Shown here piece by piece: positions 1-8,332 of a DNA stretch of 64,000 bases. The DNA lies in the NCBI RefSeq assembly GCF_028649395.1, contig NZ_JAQSUW010000012.1, forward strand, positions 47,910-111,909, in the 5' to 3' direction. Position numbers and translations under genes: made by a program. The notes beneath the pieces are model-generated. The model worked only from the letters and a program-made list of their open reading frames with translations. It made no database searches and was not told where the DNA came from. Source of the stretch: Pseudomonas sp. Gutcm_11s. Its GTDB lineage: Bacteria > Pseudomonadota > Gammaproteobacteria > Pseudomonadales > Pseudomonadaceae. The first letter of the stretch is position 1. The number at the start of each line of letters is the position of its first letter.

Positions 1-500
1 GCATTGCGCAAGGCCCCGTAGCCGACCATTCGAGCTCCGGACTCGGACAGGAGGAAGTACGCGACGCTCACGAGCGCGACCAGGCTGGCAACAATAGCTG
101 CGCCATACAGCGTCTTCAGTAGCAGGGCTTGATCGCGCATGGCAATCAGTGCGCAGCCGGCGAAGAGCATGAACACATACAGCGGCCGCTTGGCCAGGCT
201 GATCGAGTTCGAGTCGGATGTGGTCCAGTACAGGCTCGCCAGCAGCCAGGCGGCTAAGGCCAGGAAGGCCAGGATGATCGGTTCGCGCAGCAGCGCCAGC
301 ATGTTACGCGGTGCCAGGAGCAGGCCGAGCAGCGCGGGGGCGGCGAAGGCGGCGTAATAGACCTTGGTGTAGGGGCTGATTTCTGGCAGCCAGAACAACC
401 CTGTCAGCAGGCACAGGTAGCCCGCCACCAGCCAATAGCTGCTGATGAACTTGCTCAGGGCGAGGCGGGTTGGAAGCATTATGGCGAGGGGGCGCTGCAT
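1..500 (-). CDS. waaL: O-antigen ligase (WaaL-like), N-terminal part, cut by window edge
   Basis: The reverse strand is open from about 500 to the window edge and encodes a very hydrophobic N-terminus with several membrane segments (motifs such as YWLVAGYLCLLTGLFWLPE and LAFLALAAWLLASLYW). This is the pattern of WaaL/Wzy_C O-antigen ligases, which join O-polysaccharide to lipid A-core at the periplasmic face of the inner membrane. Only about 165 residues are visible and the C-terminal catalytic loops lie outside the window. Starts at 500 and 479 are in frame and neither has a clear ribosome site, so the start is uncertain. The gene is divergent from msbA and near other LPS genes, which supports the call; another polytopic LPS enzyme cannot be excluded. 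Confidence 0.7.
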   Translation of the reverse strand, partial: MQRPLAIMLPTRLALSKFISSYWLVAGYLCLLTGLFWLPEISPYTKVYYAAFAAPALLGLLLAPRNMLALLREPIILAFLALAAWLLASLYWTTSDSNSISLAKRPLYVFMLFAGCALIAMRDQALLLKTLYGAAIVASLVALVSVAYFLLSESGARMVGYGALRN

Positions 501-616
501 CAGTGTGCTGTTGGTCAGGGAAACAGGGGCGGAATTCTAAAGCCAATTGGTGCCGAGGGGGCAGCGGTCAATGTGATAGGATTTCATGCTTTCGGCAATG
601 TTGGTGCGTCTTTGCT

Positions 617-2443
617 ATGTCCGATCAGCAAGCTTCGGCTTCCGGTACTTCCAGTCTGCGGGTCTACTTTCGCCTTTTGGGGTATGTGAAACCCTACATC
701 GGCTTGTTCCTGCTCAGTATTCTCGGTTTTCTGATCTTCGCATCGACCCAGCCAATGCTGGGCTACATCCTGAAGTACTTCGTCGACGGCCTGTCCAATC
801 CGGACGCCAGTTTCTTCTCGAATGTTCCCTACCTCTCCGAGTTTCCTTTCCTCGCCCATCTGAAGCTGCTGCAGACGGTGCCGCTGCTGATCGTGCTCAT
901 CGCGGTGTGGCAGGGGATAGGCTCGTACCTGGGCAACTATTTTCTCGCCCGGGTCTCGCTAGGTCTGGTACATGACCTGCGGCTGGCGCTGTTCGACAAG
1001 CTGCTGGTGCTGCCCAATCGCTACTTCGACAACCACAACTCGGGGCACCTGATCTCGCGGATCACCTTCAACGTGACCATGGTCACCGGTGCCGCCACCG
1101 ACGCGATCAAGGTGGTGATCCGCGAGGGCATGACGGTGATCTTCCTGTTCGCCTCGCTGCTGCTGATGAACTGGAAGCTGACCCTGGTAATGGTCGCCAT
1201 CCTGCCGCTGATCGGCCTGATGGTCACCAGTGCCAGCCGCAAATTCCGCAAGCAGAGCAAGAAGATCCAGGTGGCGATGGGCGACGTGACGCATGTCGCC
1301 TCCGAGACCATCCAAGGTTACCGGGTGGTGCGCAGCTTCGGCGGCGAGCGCTACGAGTCGGAGCGTTTCGAGGCTGCCTCGCTGGATAACACGGAGAAGC
1401 AGCTGCGCATGACCAAGACCGGAGCGGTCTACACGCCGATGCTGCAGCTGGTGATCTACAGCGCGATGGCGGTGCTGATGTTCCTGGTGCTGTACATGCG
1501 TGGTGATTCTTCGGCTGGCGACCTGGTGGCCTACATCACCCTGGCGGGCCTGCTGCCCAAGCCTATTCGCCAGCTCTCGGAGGTCAGCTCGACCATCCAG
1601 CGCGGCGTGGCCGGCGCGGAGAGCATCTTCGAGCAGCTCGACGAAGCGGACGAAATCGACAAGGGCCGCATCGAGCGTGAGCGCGTCAGTGGCCGGCTGG
1701 AAGTGCGCAACCTCAACTTCAGCTATCCGGGCACCGAGAAGCCGGTGCTCAGCGACATCAGCTTCACCGCCGAGCCGGGGCAGATGATTGCCCTGGTCGG
1801 ACGCTCCGGCAGTGGCAAGTCGACCCTGGCCAACCTGATTCCGCGCTTCTATCGCCACGAGCATGGCGAGATCCTGCTCGATGGGGTGGATGTCGAGGAA
1901 TACAGCCTGCGCAACCTGCGTCGGCACATCGCCCTGGTTACCCAGCAGGTGACGCTGTTCAACGATAGCGTTGCTGGCAACATCGCCTATGGCGACCTGG
2001 CGGGCTCGCCGCGCAGTGCCATCGAAGACGCCGTGGAGGCCGCCTACGCCACCGAGTTCGTGGCCAAGCTGCCGCAAGGGCTCGATACCCTGGTGGGCGA
2101 GAACGGCGTGCTGCTCTCGGGTGGCCAGCGCCAGCGCCTGGCCATCGCCCGTGCACTGCTCAAGGACGCGCCGATCCTAGTACTCGACGAGGCAACCTCG
2201 GCCCTCGATACCGAGTCCGAGCGTCACATCCAGGCGGCTCTCGACCGCGTTATGAAGGGGCGTACCACGCTGGTCATCGCCCATCGCCTGTCGACCATCG
2301 AGAAGGCCGACCAGATTCTGGTGATGGACCAGGGCCGCATCGTCGAACGTGGTACTCATGCCGATCTGCTGGCGCTCAACGGCTACTACGCGCGCCTGCA
2401 CGCCATGGGCATGGATGAGAGCGCGCCGGTAGAGCCGCACTGA
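617..2443 (+). CDS. msbA: Lipid A export ATP-binding/permease protein MsbA
   Basis: A 608-residue half-size ABC exporter that flips lipid A-core across the inner membrane. The first ~340 residues form the six-helix transmembrane domain. The ATPase domain follows, with Walker A GRSGSGKST near residue 395, signature LSGGQRQR near 500, Walker B ILVLDEATSALD near 520 and the H-loop IAHRLST near 553. The open frame runs upstream to 470, but homology begins at the ATG at 617 (MSDQQAS), which has only a weak ribosome site. hldE starts 37 bases downstream on the same strand, so the two LPS genes probably form an operon. Confidence 0.95.
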   Translation: MSDQQASASGTSSLRVYFRLLGYVKPYIGLFLLSILGFLIFASTQPMLGYILKYFVDGLSNPDASFFSNVPYLSEFPFLAHLKLLQTVPLLIVLIAVWQGIGSYLGNYFLARVSLGLVHDLRLALFDKLLVLPNRYFDNHNSGHLISRITFNVTMVTGAATDAIKVVIREGMTVIFLFASLLLMNWKLTLVMVAILPLIGLMVTSASRKFRKQSKKIQVAMGDVTHVASETIQGYRVVRSFGGERYESERFEAASLDNTEKQLRMTKTGAVYTPMLQLVIYSAMAVLMFLVLYMRGDSSAGDLVAYITLAGLLPKPIRQLSEVSSTIQRGVAGAESIFEQLDEADEIDKGRIERERVSGRLEVRNLNFSYPGTEKPVLSDISFTAEPGQMIALVGRSGSGKSTLANLIPRFYRHEHGEILLDGVDVEEYSLRNLRRHIALVTQQVTLFNDSVAGNIAYGDLAGSPRSAIEDAVEAAYATEFVAKLPQGLDTLVGENGVLLSGGQRQRLAIARALLKDAPILVLDEATSALDTESERHIQAALDRVMKGRTTLVIAHRLSTIEKADQILVMDQGRIVERGTHADLLALNGYYARLHAMGMDESAPVEPH

Positions 2444-2480
2444 TAAACTAGCCGCCGTTATTTTTGTACCCGGAGACTCC

Positions 2481-3902
2481 ATGAAGCTGTCCATGCCCCG
2501 TTACGACCAAGCCCCCGTTCTGGTGGTGGGCGATGTCATGCTCGACCGTTACTGGCATGGCGGTACCTCGCGCATTTCTCCCGAGGCTCCGGTGCCGGTG
2601 GTCAAGGTCGAGCAGATCGAGGATCGTCCGGGCGGTGCCGCCAACGTCGCGCTGAACATCGCCGCCCTCGGCGCCCCGGCACTGCTGGTCGGCGTGACCG
2701 GGCGCGACGAAGCGGCCCATAGCCTCGCCGACAGCCTGCATGCCGCGGGCGTGCAGGCGCACTTCCAGCGCATCGACGAGCAGCCGACCATCGTCAAGCT
2801 GCGGGTCATGAGCCGCCATCAGCAGCTGCTGCGCATGGACTTCGAGGAGCCCTTCGCCACCGACGCCGAGGCACTGGCCGAAGATGTCGATGGCCTGCTC
2901 GCCGGGGTCAAGGTGCTGGTGCTGTCCGACTACGGTAAGGGCGCGCTGAAGAACCACCAGGCGCTGATCCAGCTGGCCCGTGCCAAGGGCATCCCGGTGC
3001 TGGCCGACCCCAAGGGCAAGGACTTCTCCATCTATCGTGGCGCCAGCCTGATCACCCCCAATCTCAACGAGTTCGAGACCATCGTCGGCAGCTGTGCCGA
3101 TGAGGCAGAGCTGGTGGCCAAGGGCGCCAAGCTGATGAGCGAGCTGGAGCTGGGCGCGCTGCTGGTGACCCGCGGCGAGCACGGTATGACCCTGCTGCGC
3201 CCCGAGCACGCGCCGCTGCACCTGCCGGCCCGTGCCCGCGAGGTGTTCGACGTGACCGGTGCCGGCGATACCGTGATTTCCACCCTGGCCGCCTCCATCG
3301 CCGCCGGCGAGGAGCTGCCCCAGGCCGTGGCCCTGGCCAACCTGGCCGCCGGCATCGTGGTTGGCAAGCTGGGTACTGCCGCCATCAGCGCGCCCGAGCT
3401 GCGGCGTGCGGTGCAGCGCGAGCAGGGCTCCGAGCGTGGCGTGGTCAGCGTCGAGCAACTGCTGCTGGCGCTGGAAGATGCCCGCGCCCATGGCGAGAAG
3501 ATCGTCTTCACCAACGGCTGTTTCGACATCCTGCATGCCGGCCACGTGACCTACCTGGAGCAGGCTCGTGCCCAGGGTGATCGCCTGGTGCTGGCAGTCA
3601 ACGATGATGCTTCGGTATCGCGCCTCAAGGGGCCAGGCCGGCCGATCAACGCGGTGGATCGGCGCATGGCTGTGCTTGCCGGCCTGGGTGCGGTGGACTG
3701 GGTGGTGAGCTTCGCCGAGGACACCCCGGAGAACCTGCTGCGCACCGTGCAGCCAGACGTGCTGGTCAAGGGCGGTGACTACGGCATCGACCAGGTGGTC
3801 GGCGCCGACATCGTGCGTGCCTACGGCGGTGAAGTGCGGGTGTTGGGGCTGGTGGAGAACAGTTCCACCACCGCCATCGTCGAGAAGATCCGCAGCAAGT
3901 AA
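2481..3902 (+). CDS. hldE: Bifunctional heptose-7-phosphate kinase / heptose-1-phosphate adenylyltransferase
   Basis: 473 residues, the usual length of fused HldE (RfaE). The N-terminal PfkB-type kinase phosphorylates D-glycero-D-manno-heptose 7-phosphate; its ATP/anion-hole motif GAGDTV lies near residue 258. The C-terminal nucleotidyltransferase makes ADP-heptose for the LPS inner core, with TNGCFDILHAGH near residue 344. The ATG is preceded by CGGAG at good spacing. It follows msbA closely on the same strand. Both halves look intact. Confidence 0.96.
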   Translation: MKLSMPRYDQAPVLVVGDVMLDRYWHGGTSRISPEAPVPVVKVEQIEDRPGGAANVALNIAALGAPALLVGVTGRDEAAHSLADSLHAAGVQAHFQRIDEQPTIVKLRVMSRHQQLLRMDFEEPFATDAEALAEDVDGLLAGVKVLVLSDYGKGALKNHQALIQLARAKGIPVLADPKGKDFSIYRGASLITPNLNEFETIVGSCADEAELVAKGAKLMSELELGALLVTRGEHGMTLLRPEHAPLHLPARAREVFDVTGAGDTVISTLAASIAAGEELPQAVALANLAAGIVVGKLGTAAISAPELRRAVQREQGSERGVVSVEQLLLALEDARAHGEKIVFTNGCFDILHAGHVTYLEQARAQGDRLVLAVNDDASVSRLKGPGRPINAVDRRMAVLAGLGAVDWVVSFAEDTPENLLRTVQPDVLVKGGDYGIDQVVGADIVRAYGGEVRVLGLVENSSTTAIVEKIRSK

Positions 3903-3908
3903 GCCTGT

Positions 3909-3929
3909 GGCCGCCTGCTGCGCGGCCAG
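3909..3929. terminator. Hairpin between convergent hldE and a hypothetical gene
   Basis: Perfect 7-bp inverted repeat TGGCCGC...GCGGCCA with a 7-base loop, in the 39-base gap between converging genes. No strong T-run follows, so it may be a weak terminator or an mRNA-end stabiliser. Confidence 0.45.
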
Positions 3930-3941
3930 CCTTCCTGCCTG

Positions 3942-4880
3942 TTAGACGCGCGCCACAGCCCGGCGCGCCGGCTCCTGACTCTTCGTGCCAGCGGGCTCCT
4001 TGTCCGCCTGGCTCACGCGTGCCAGCCAGTCCTTCCAGCGGATGCGCTCGTCGCGCACCAGCCAGCCGTCCTGGGCGGCGAAACTCTCCGACAGCCAAAC
4101 CCCACGGGTGCTCGCGGGCAGCAGCTCGCCCTTGCGCAGGGTGAACAGCCCGCCGCTGGGCTTGCCCTGCTGCAACGGCAGCAGATAGATATCCGGGCGG
4201 CGCCGCTCCAGGCGGGCCACCAGCTCATCGCCCTCCAGGCGCTCGTCGACATGGAACAGGCTGGGCTGGCGGCAGTCTTTCGGCAGCTCCAGGCGCAGGT
4301 CGTAGACCAGCTGCAGCGAGGCGGTGGGCAGGTGTACGTAGGCGCGCGGGCGCTCCATCAGCACCAGGTTGCCGCACTGCACCGGGCGCGCTGCGCCGGA
4401 CAACGGTGTGAGGCGGAAGTGGTCGCCCTGGCGATAGCGCAGCCGGTCCTGATAGGGCGTCGGCAGCCAGGTGTCGGCGTAGCGGCCGGCCAGCCAGGTG
4501 CCGTCGTTCTCGATCAGGCATTCCTCGGCGACTTCCTGAATGGCAGTGAGCAGCGGCAGGTTCAGCTCGTGGGCTGGCACGTAGCCGGAGATCAGCTTGA
4601 GCACGGTGTCACCGCGGTCCGGGCGGCTCTGCCGCACCACCAGCCAGTAGTCGCGGCCCTGCCAGGTCAGGGTCAGGCGTACCGATACACCGAGGTTGGC
4701 CAGCTCCAGGGCGAAGCGCTGGCTGTCGGCCGCCTGCACCGGACGGCGGCGCTCGAGCATCTGCGCGAAATTCAGTGGCAGGCCAAGGCTACGGTAGTTC
4801 AGGGCGTCTGCCGTGGCTTCCACGTACAGCGGCAGGGTCTTGAAGTTGCCAGGGGCCTTGCGGGCCAGCAGTCTCGACAT
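3942..4880 (-). CDS. Conserved hypothetical protein (312 aa)
   Basis: I do not recognise a named domain. The product is soluble, charged and without signal peptide or membrane segments. It has a mixed alpha/beta look, a middle part rich in Leu/Arg and an R/A/P-rich C-terminal tail. It starts MSRLLARKAPGNFK and codon use matches its neighbours. It is convergent with hldE and lies 84 bases downstream of the aldo/keto reductase on the same strand. My recollection is that P. aeruginosa carries a hypothetical gene in the same position between hldE and this reductase. Confidence 0.75.
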   Translation of the reverse strand: MSRLLARKAPGNFKTLPLYVEATADALNYRSLGLPLNFAQMLERRRPVQAADSQRFALELANLGVSVRLTLTWQGRDYWLVVRQSRPDRGDTVLKLISGYVPAHELNLPLLTAIQEVAEECLIENDGTWLAGRYADTWLPTPYQDRLRYRQGDHFRLTPLSGAARPVQCGNLVLMERPRAYVHLPTASLQLVYDLRLELPKDCRQPSLFHVDERLEGDELVARLERRRPDIYLLPLQQGKPSGGLFTLRKGELLPASTRGVWLSESFAAQDGWLVRDERIRWKDWLARVSQADKEPAGTKSQEPARRAVARV

Positions 4881-4964
4881 ATCGGCTCCTCAGTCGGCAG
4901 CGGTGGGGCTGCATCAGATGGACGGCGCGCGGCGAAGTTCAAGCCGCGCCCGGAGCCCAGCAGT

Positions 4965-5762
4965 TTAGCCGCGGATAACCGCAGCGGCGGTCGCGGCATT
5001 TGCCGCCAGATGTTGCGGGTTGATGGTGCCGACGATGGCGGCGCTGACGCCGGGGTGGCCGAACACCAGCTCGAAGCTGGCGCGCACTGGATCTTTCCCC
5101 GCGAGCACCGCATGGCCGCTGGCCAGGGCCTTCTTGATCAGGATGCCCTTGTGGTGGCTGGCCGCATGGTCGAGCACGGCGCGTTCGCCCTGCTCGGCGA
5201 GGTTGTAGGTGACCATGGCGCAGTCGCCCTGCTCGAGGGCCAGCAGGCCGCCTTCGACGGTCTTGCCGGAGAGGCCGAAGGCGCGGATCTTGCCCTCGCG
5301 CTTGAGCTCGGCCAGGGCCTCGTACACGCCGCTGTCGCGCAGCACCGCCACGTCGTTGCCGTCCGAGTGCACCAGCACCAGGTCGATGAAGTCGGTCTCC
5401 AGGCGCTGCAGGCTGCGCTCGACCGAGAGGCGCGTGTGTTGCGGCGAGAAGTCGAAGTGCGACTGGCCGGCCTCGAATTCCTCGCCGACCTTGCTGACGA
5501 TCACCCAGTCCTGGCGTTGGCCGCGCAGCAGCGGGCCCAGGCGTTGTTCACTGACGCCGTAGGCCGGTGCCGTGTCGATCAGGTTGATGCCGAGTTCGCG
5601 GGCCCGGTTGAGCAGGGCGCGCGCGGCGGCATCGTCGGGGATGGTGAAGCCGTTGGGATACTTCACTCCCTGGTCGCGGCCCAGCTTGACCGTGCCCAGG
5701 CCGAGTGGCGAGACGAGCAGGCCGGTGTCGCCCAGCGGGCGGTGCAGGTCGTGCAGGCTCAT
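4965..5762 (-). CDS. Aldo/keto reductase family oxidoreductase
   Basis: 265 residues from the start MSLHDLHRPLG. The expected AKR features are visible: DTAPAYG (catalytic Asp and Tyr), VIVSKVG (Lys), LVLVHSDG (His) and a C-terminal segment for NADPH binding (SAAIVGTINPQHL). Such enzymes reduce aldehydes or ketones with NADPH in the cytoplasm; the substrate is unknown. The ATG overlaps the stop of the upstream FAD oxidoreductase gene in an ATGA (5759-5762), so the two are translationally coupled. The longer frame from 5780 would run into that upstream gene and is not preferred. Confidence 0.9.
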   Translation of the reverse strand: MSLHDLHRPLGDTGLLVSPLGLGTVKLGRDQGVKYPNGFTIPDDAAARALLNRARELGINLIDTAPAYGVSEQRLGPLLRGQRQDWVIVSKVGEEFEAGQSHFDFSPQHTRLSVERSLQRLETDFIDLVLVHSDGNDVAVLRDSGVYEALAELKREGKIRAFGLSGKTVEGGLLALEQGDCAMVTYNLAEQGERAVLDHAASHHKGILIKKALASGHAVLAGKDPVRASFELVFGHPGVSAAIVGTINPQHLAANAATAAAVIRG

Positions 5763-6937
5763 GGCAGCAGCTGCTCCCATACCGGCTCGCCCAGTGGCGG
5801 GCGTGGTAGCGCCGGCAGCAGCGTTGCGGACTCGCCCGGCGTGATGCCGTCACGCTCGAGGGCGGCGATGACGCGATCGGCGAAGTCCGGCGACAGCGCC
5901 AGTTTGGTCGGCCAGCCGACCAGCAGGCGGCCGTGGTCGGCAAGGAAGGCGTTGTCCGGGCGTACCAGGCCCGATTGCGCCGGCTCGGCGCGGTCGACCC
6001 GCAGGGTGGCCCAACGCGCGTCGGAGAGGTCGACCCAGGGCAGCAGTTGCTGCACTTCCTTCTGCGCTGCGGCGATCTGCGCCGGCTCGCTGCGGGCCAC
6101 GCCATCGGCCTCGGCGATATCGCCGCCGAGATACCACACCCACTGGCCATCGGCGGCCGGGTGGCTGGTCACGGTGATGCGTGGCTTGGGCCCGCCGCCC
6201 AGGCAGTGGGCGTACAGCGGCTTCAGGTCGCGACCCTTGACCAGCACCATGTGCAGCGGGCGCAGTTGCTGGCGCGGCTGTTCCACGCCGAGAGCGGCGA
6301 GCAGCTCGGCGTTGCCGGCACCGGCGCTGAGCACGATGCGCCGGGCACGGATCTCGCGACCGTCGATCTGCAGGCCGACTAGCTCGCCGTTCTCGAGCAA
6401 CGGCTTGATGTCATGCCCGGCCAGCAGGCTGTCGCCGGCCAACTCGGCCAGGCGCGTGATCAGGCTGGGCACGTCGAGCACCAGCTCGGCCAGGCGATAG
6501 ACCTTGCCCTTGAATTTGGGATGTTGCAGCGCTGGTGGCAGCTGGTCGCCCTTGACCTGATCGACGCGACCGCGCACGGCCTTGCTGGCGAAGAAGCTGG
6601 TCAGATTGCCGGCCAGGCTGCCCGGCGACCACAAATAGTGGGCTTCGGAGAGTATGCGCACGCCGGAGAGGTCCAGCTCGCCCTGGCCCGCCACGGCTTC
6701 GCGCCAGCGCCGCGGCATGTCGGCGATGGCCTCGGAGGCGCCGGTCAACGCGCCGTGCAGGGCGTATTTGGCACCGCCATGGATGATGCCCTGGGACTTC
6801 AGGCTCTGCCCGCCGCCCAGCGCGGCGTTTTCCACCAGCAGGGTGGCATAGCCGAGGCGGCGCAGGCGGGCATTGAGCCAGAGGCCGGCGATACCGCCGC
6901 CGACGATCAGGATATCGGTGCTGAGGGCTTGGGACAT
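5759..6937 (-). CDS. FAD-dependent oxidoreductase (DAO family)
   Basis: 392 residues. The N-terminal Rossmann motif ILIVGGGIAGLW (GxGxxG) binds FAD, and the overall layout is that of D-amino-acid oxidase/glycerol-3-phosphate dehydrogenase-like flavoproteins. The middle carries IVLSAGAGNAELLA, typical of this fold. The substrate is not evident. It is first in a two-gene operon with the aldo/keto reductase, sharing an ATGA overlap, which suggests paired redox steps on the same or related metabolites. No signal peptide, so cytoplasmic. Confidence 0.88.
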   Translation of the reverse strand: MSQALSTDILIVGGGIAGLWLNARLRRLGYATLLVENAALGGGQSLKSQGIIHGGAKYALHGALTGASEAIADMPRRWREAVAGQGELDLSGVRILSEAHYLWSPGSLAGNLTSFFASKAVRGRVDQVKGDQLPPALQHPKFKGKVYRLAELVLDVPSLITRLAELAGDSLLAGHDIKPLLENGELVGLQIDGREIRARRIVLSAGAGNAELLAALGVEQPRQQLRPLHMVLVKGRDLKPLYAHCLGGGPKPRITVTSHPAADGQWVWYLGGDIAEADGVARSEPAQIAAAQKEVQQLLPWVDLSDARWATLRVDRAEPAQSGLVRPDNAFLADHGRLLVGWPTKLALSPDFADRVIAALERDGITPGESATLLPALPRPPLGEPVWEQLLP

Positions 6938-6998
6938 GCGCGGCGCTCGCTGGAAACAGGCGCGCAGTATACCGCGGCCAGCCGCTGCGGCTCGCCGG

Positions 6999-7331
6999 TC
7001 AGTGGCCGATGGTTTTCGAGAACAACTGGATCACCACCACTCCGGCGACGATCATGCCCATGCCGAGCATGGCCGGCAGGTCCAGGCGTTGTTGATAGAG
7101 GATGGTGGCGGCGATGCTCACCAGCACGATGCCCAGGCCTGCCCACACGGCATAGGCGACGCCAACCGGGATGGTCTTCACCACCAGGCTGAGCATCCAG
7201 AACGAGATGGCGTAGCCAACCACCACCAGTACCAGCGGCAGGGGCTTGTTCAGGCCGTCGAGGGCTTTCATCGAGGTGGTGGCGATCACTTCGGCGGTGA
7301 TGGCGATGGCGAGGTAGAGATAGCCGGTCAT
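6999..7331 (-). CDS. Small multidrug resistance (SMR) family transporter
   Basis: 110 residues from MTGYLYLAIAITAEV, with four membrane helices. It carries the SMR glutamate in the first helix (AEVIATTSMK) and the family motif GVAYAVWAGLGIV. It resembles EmrE-type drug/proton antiporters, which work as dimers in the inner membrane and export quaternary cations. The start at 7331 has a textbook AGGAGG site 6 bases upstream; the longer frame to 7358 is spurious. It is divergent from a LysR gene that is its likely regulator. Confidence 0.92.
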   Translation of the reverse strand: MTGYLYLAIAITAEVIATTSMKALDGLNKPLPLVLVVVGYAISFWMLSLVVKTIPVGVAYAVWAGLGIVLVSIAATILYQQRLDLPAMLGMGMIVAGVVVIQLFSKTIGH

Positions 7332-7391
7332 GTCGATCCTCCTGTTGAGCGGCGCCATTCTAGAGTTCTGCGCGATGGGATAAAGTCATTA

Positions 7392-7412
7392 CCTATCTGG
7401 ATTGGAGATAGG
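7392..7412. promoter_or_regulatory. Candidate LysR operator in the SMR/LysR divergent region
   Basis: Perfect inverted repeat CCTATCT-N7-AGATAGG directly before the ATG of the LysR gene, overlapping its ribosome site. LysR-type proteins often bind imperfect dyads of the T-N11-A kind and repress their own gene from such positions. Binding is inferred. Confidence 0.5.
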
Positions 7413-7413
7413 C

Positions 7414-8298
7414 ATGCAGTGGAACCTGGAGCAGATCCGCCTGTTCGTCGGCGTTGCCGAGGGCCAGTCCTTCTCGGCCGTGGCACGCCAGATGCGGCGC
7501 GCGCAGTCGGCGGTGAGCAGTGCCATCGCTATACTGGAGGCTGATCTCGGCGTGCTGTTGTTCGAGCGCAGCAGTGGCCGCCAGCCGCGCCTGACGGTGG
7601 CAGGCGCGGCGTTGCTGGAGGAGGCGCGCGAGTTGCTGCGCCAGGAGGAGCGCCTGGAGGCACGGGCCCGGGGGCTGGTGCGCGGTGAGGAGGTGCGTCT
7701 GCGCCTGGCGCAGGATGAGGCGATGCCCTATCAGCCGGTGCTGGACAGCCTGGAGGCGCTGGCCAAGGCCTTCCCGCGGCTGGAGGTGCAGCTGGCCAGT
7801 GGCGCCCAGGGCGATGTCGCGCGCAAGTTGCTGGAGCGGCGCGCCGACCTCGGCCTGCTGTTCCACCACGAACACATGCCGGCAGAGCTGGAGCGCCAGC
7901 GCCTGGGCACCATCGAGCTGGTGACCGTCTGCGGTGCGGAGCATCCCTTGGCGGCGGCCGGCCAGGTCGATCGCCGCGAGCTGGCGCGCCACCGCCAGTT
8001 GCTGATGGCGCCGCAGGATAGCCAGTACCCCGGCGGCGAGCAGATCAGCCCGTCGGTCTGGCGCGCCGACAGCTTCTACGCCATGGCCGAGCTGCTGATG
8101 CGCAACCTTGGTTGGGCCTGGTTGCCGCGCCACGTGGTGCAGTACCCGACCTATCAGGGCCAACTGGTCGAGTTGAGTTGTGACTGGACGCCGCCGCCGC
8201 TGCTGGTGGAGCTGGTCTGCCGCCGCGACGAGGCGCTGGGGCCTGCGGCGCTCTGGCTGGCCGAGTCCTTCGCCGAGCACCTGCAGGCGATGGGCTGA
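7414..8298 (+). CDS. LysR-family transcriptional regulator (next to SMR pump)
   Basis: 294 residues. The N-terminal winged helix-turn-helix (residues ~1-60, QIRLFVGVAEGQSFSAVARQ) is followed by a periplasmic-binding-like effector domain. The track frame begins at a TTG (7402), but the ATG at 7414 fits the family start (MQWNLEQIRLF) and has GGAGATAGGC before it. It is divergent from the SMR transporter with an inverted repeat in between, so control of the transporter and of itself is the simplest reading. The effector is unknown. Confidence 0.9.
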   Translation: MQWNLEQIRLFVGVAEGQSFSAVARQMRRAQSAVSSAIAILEADLGVLLFERSSGRQPRLTVAGAALLEEARELLRQEERLEARARGLVRGEEVRLRLAQDEAMPYQPVLDSLEALAKAFPRLEVQLASGAQGDVARKLLERRADLGLLFHHEHMPAELERQRLGTIELVTVCGAEHPLAAAGQVDRRELARHRQLLMAPQDSQYPGGEQISPSVWRADSFYAMAELLMRNLGWAWLPRHVVQYPTYQGQLVELSCDWTPPPLLVELVCRRDEALGPAALWLAESFAEHLQAMG

Positions 8299-8332
8299 TC
8301 TGGCGCGGAACGCTCTGTTAAGCTGCGCGCCC

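Noticed and set aside
4251..6500. 749-residue open frame on the forward strand
   Set aside because: It is antisense to three genes with clear or ordinary coding character and has repetitive GC-shadow composition; no motif recognised.
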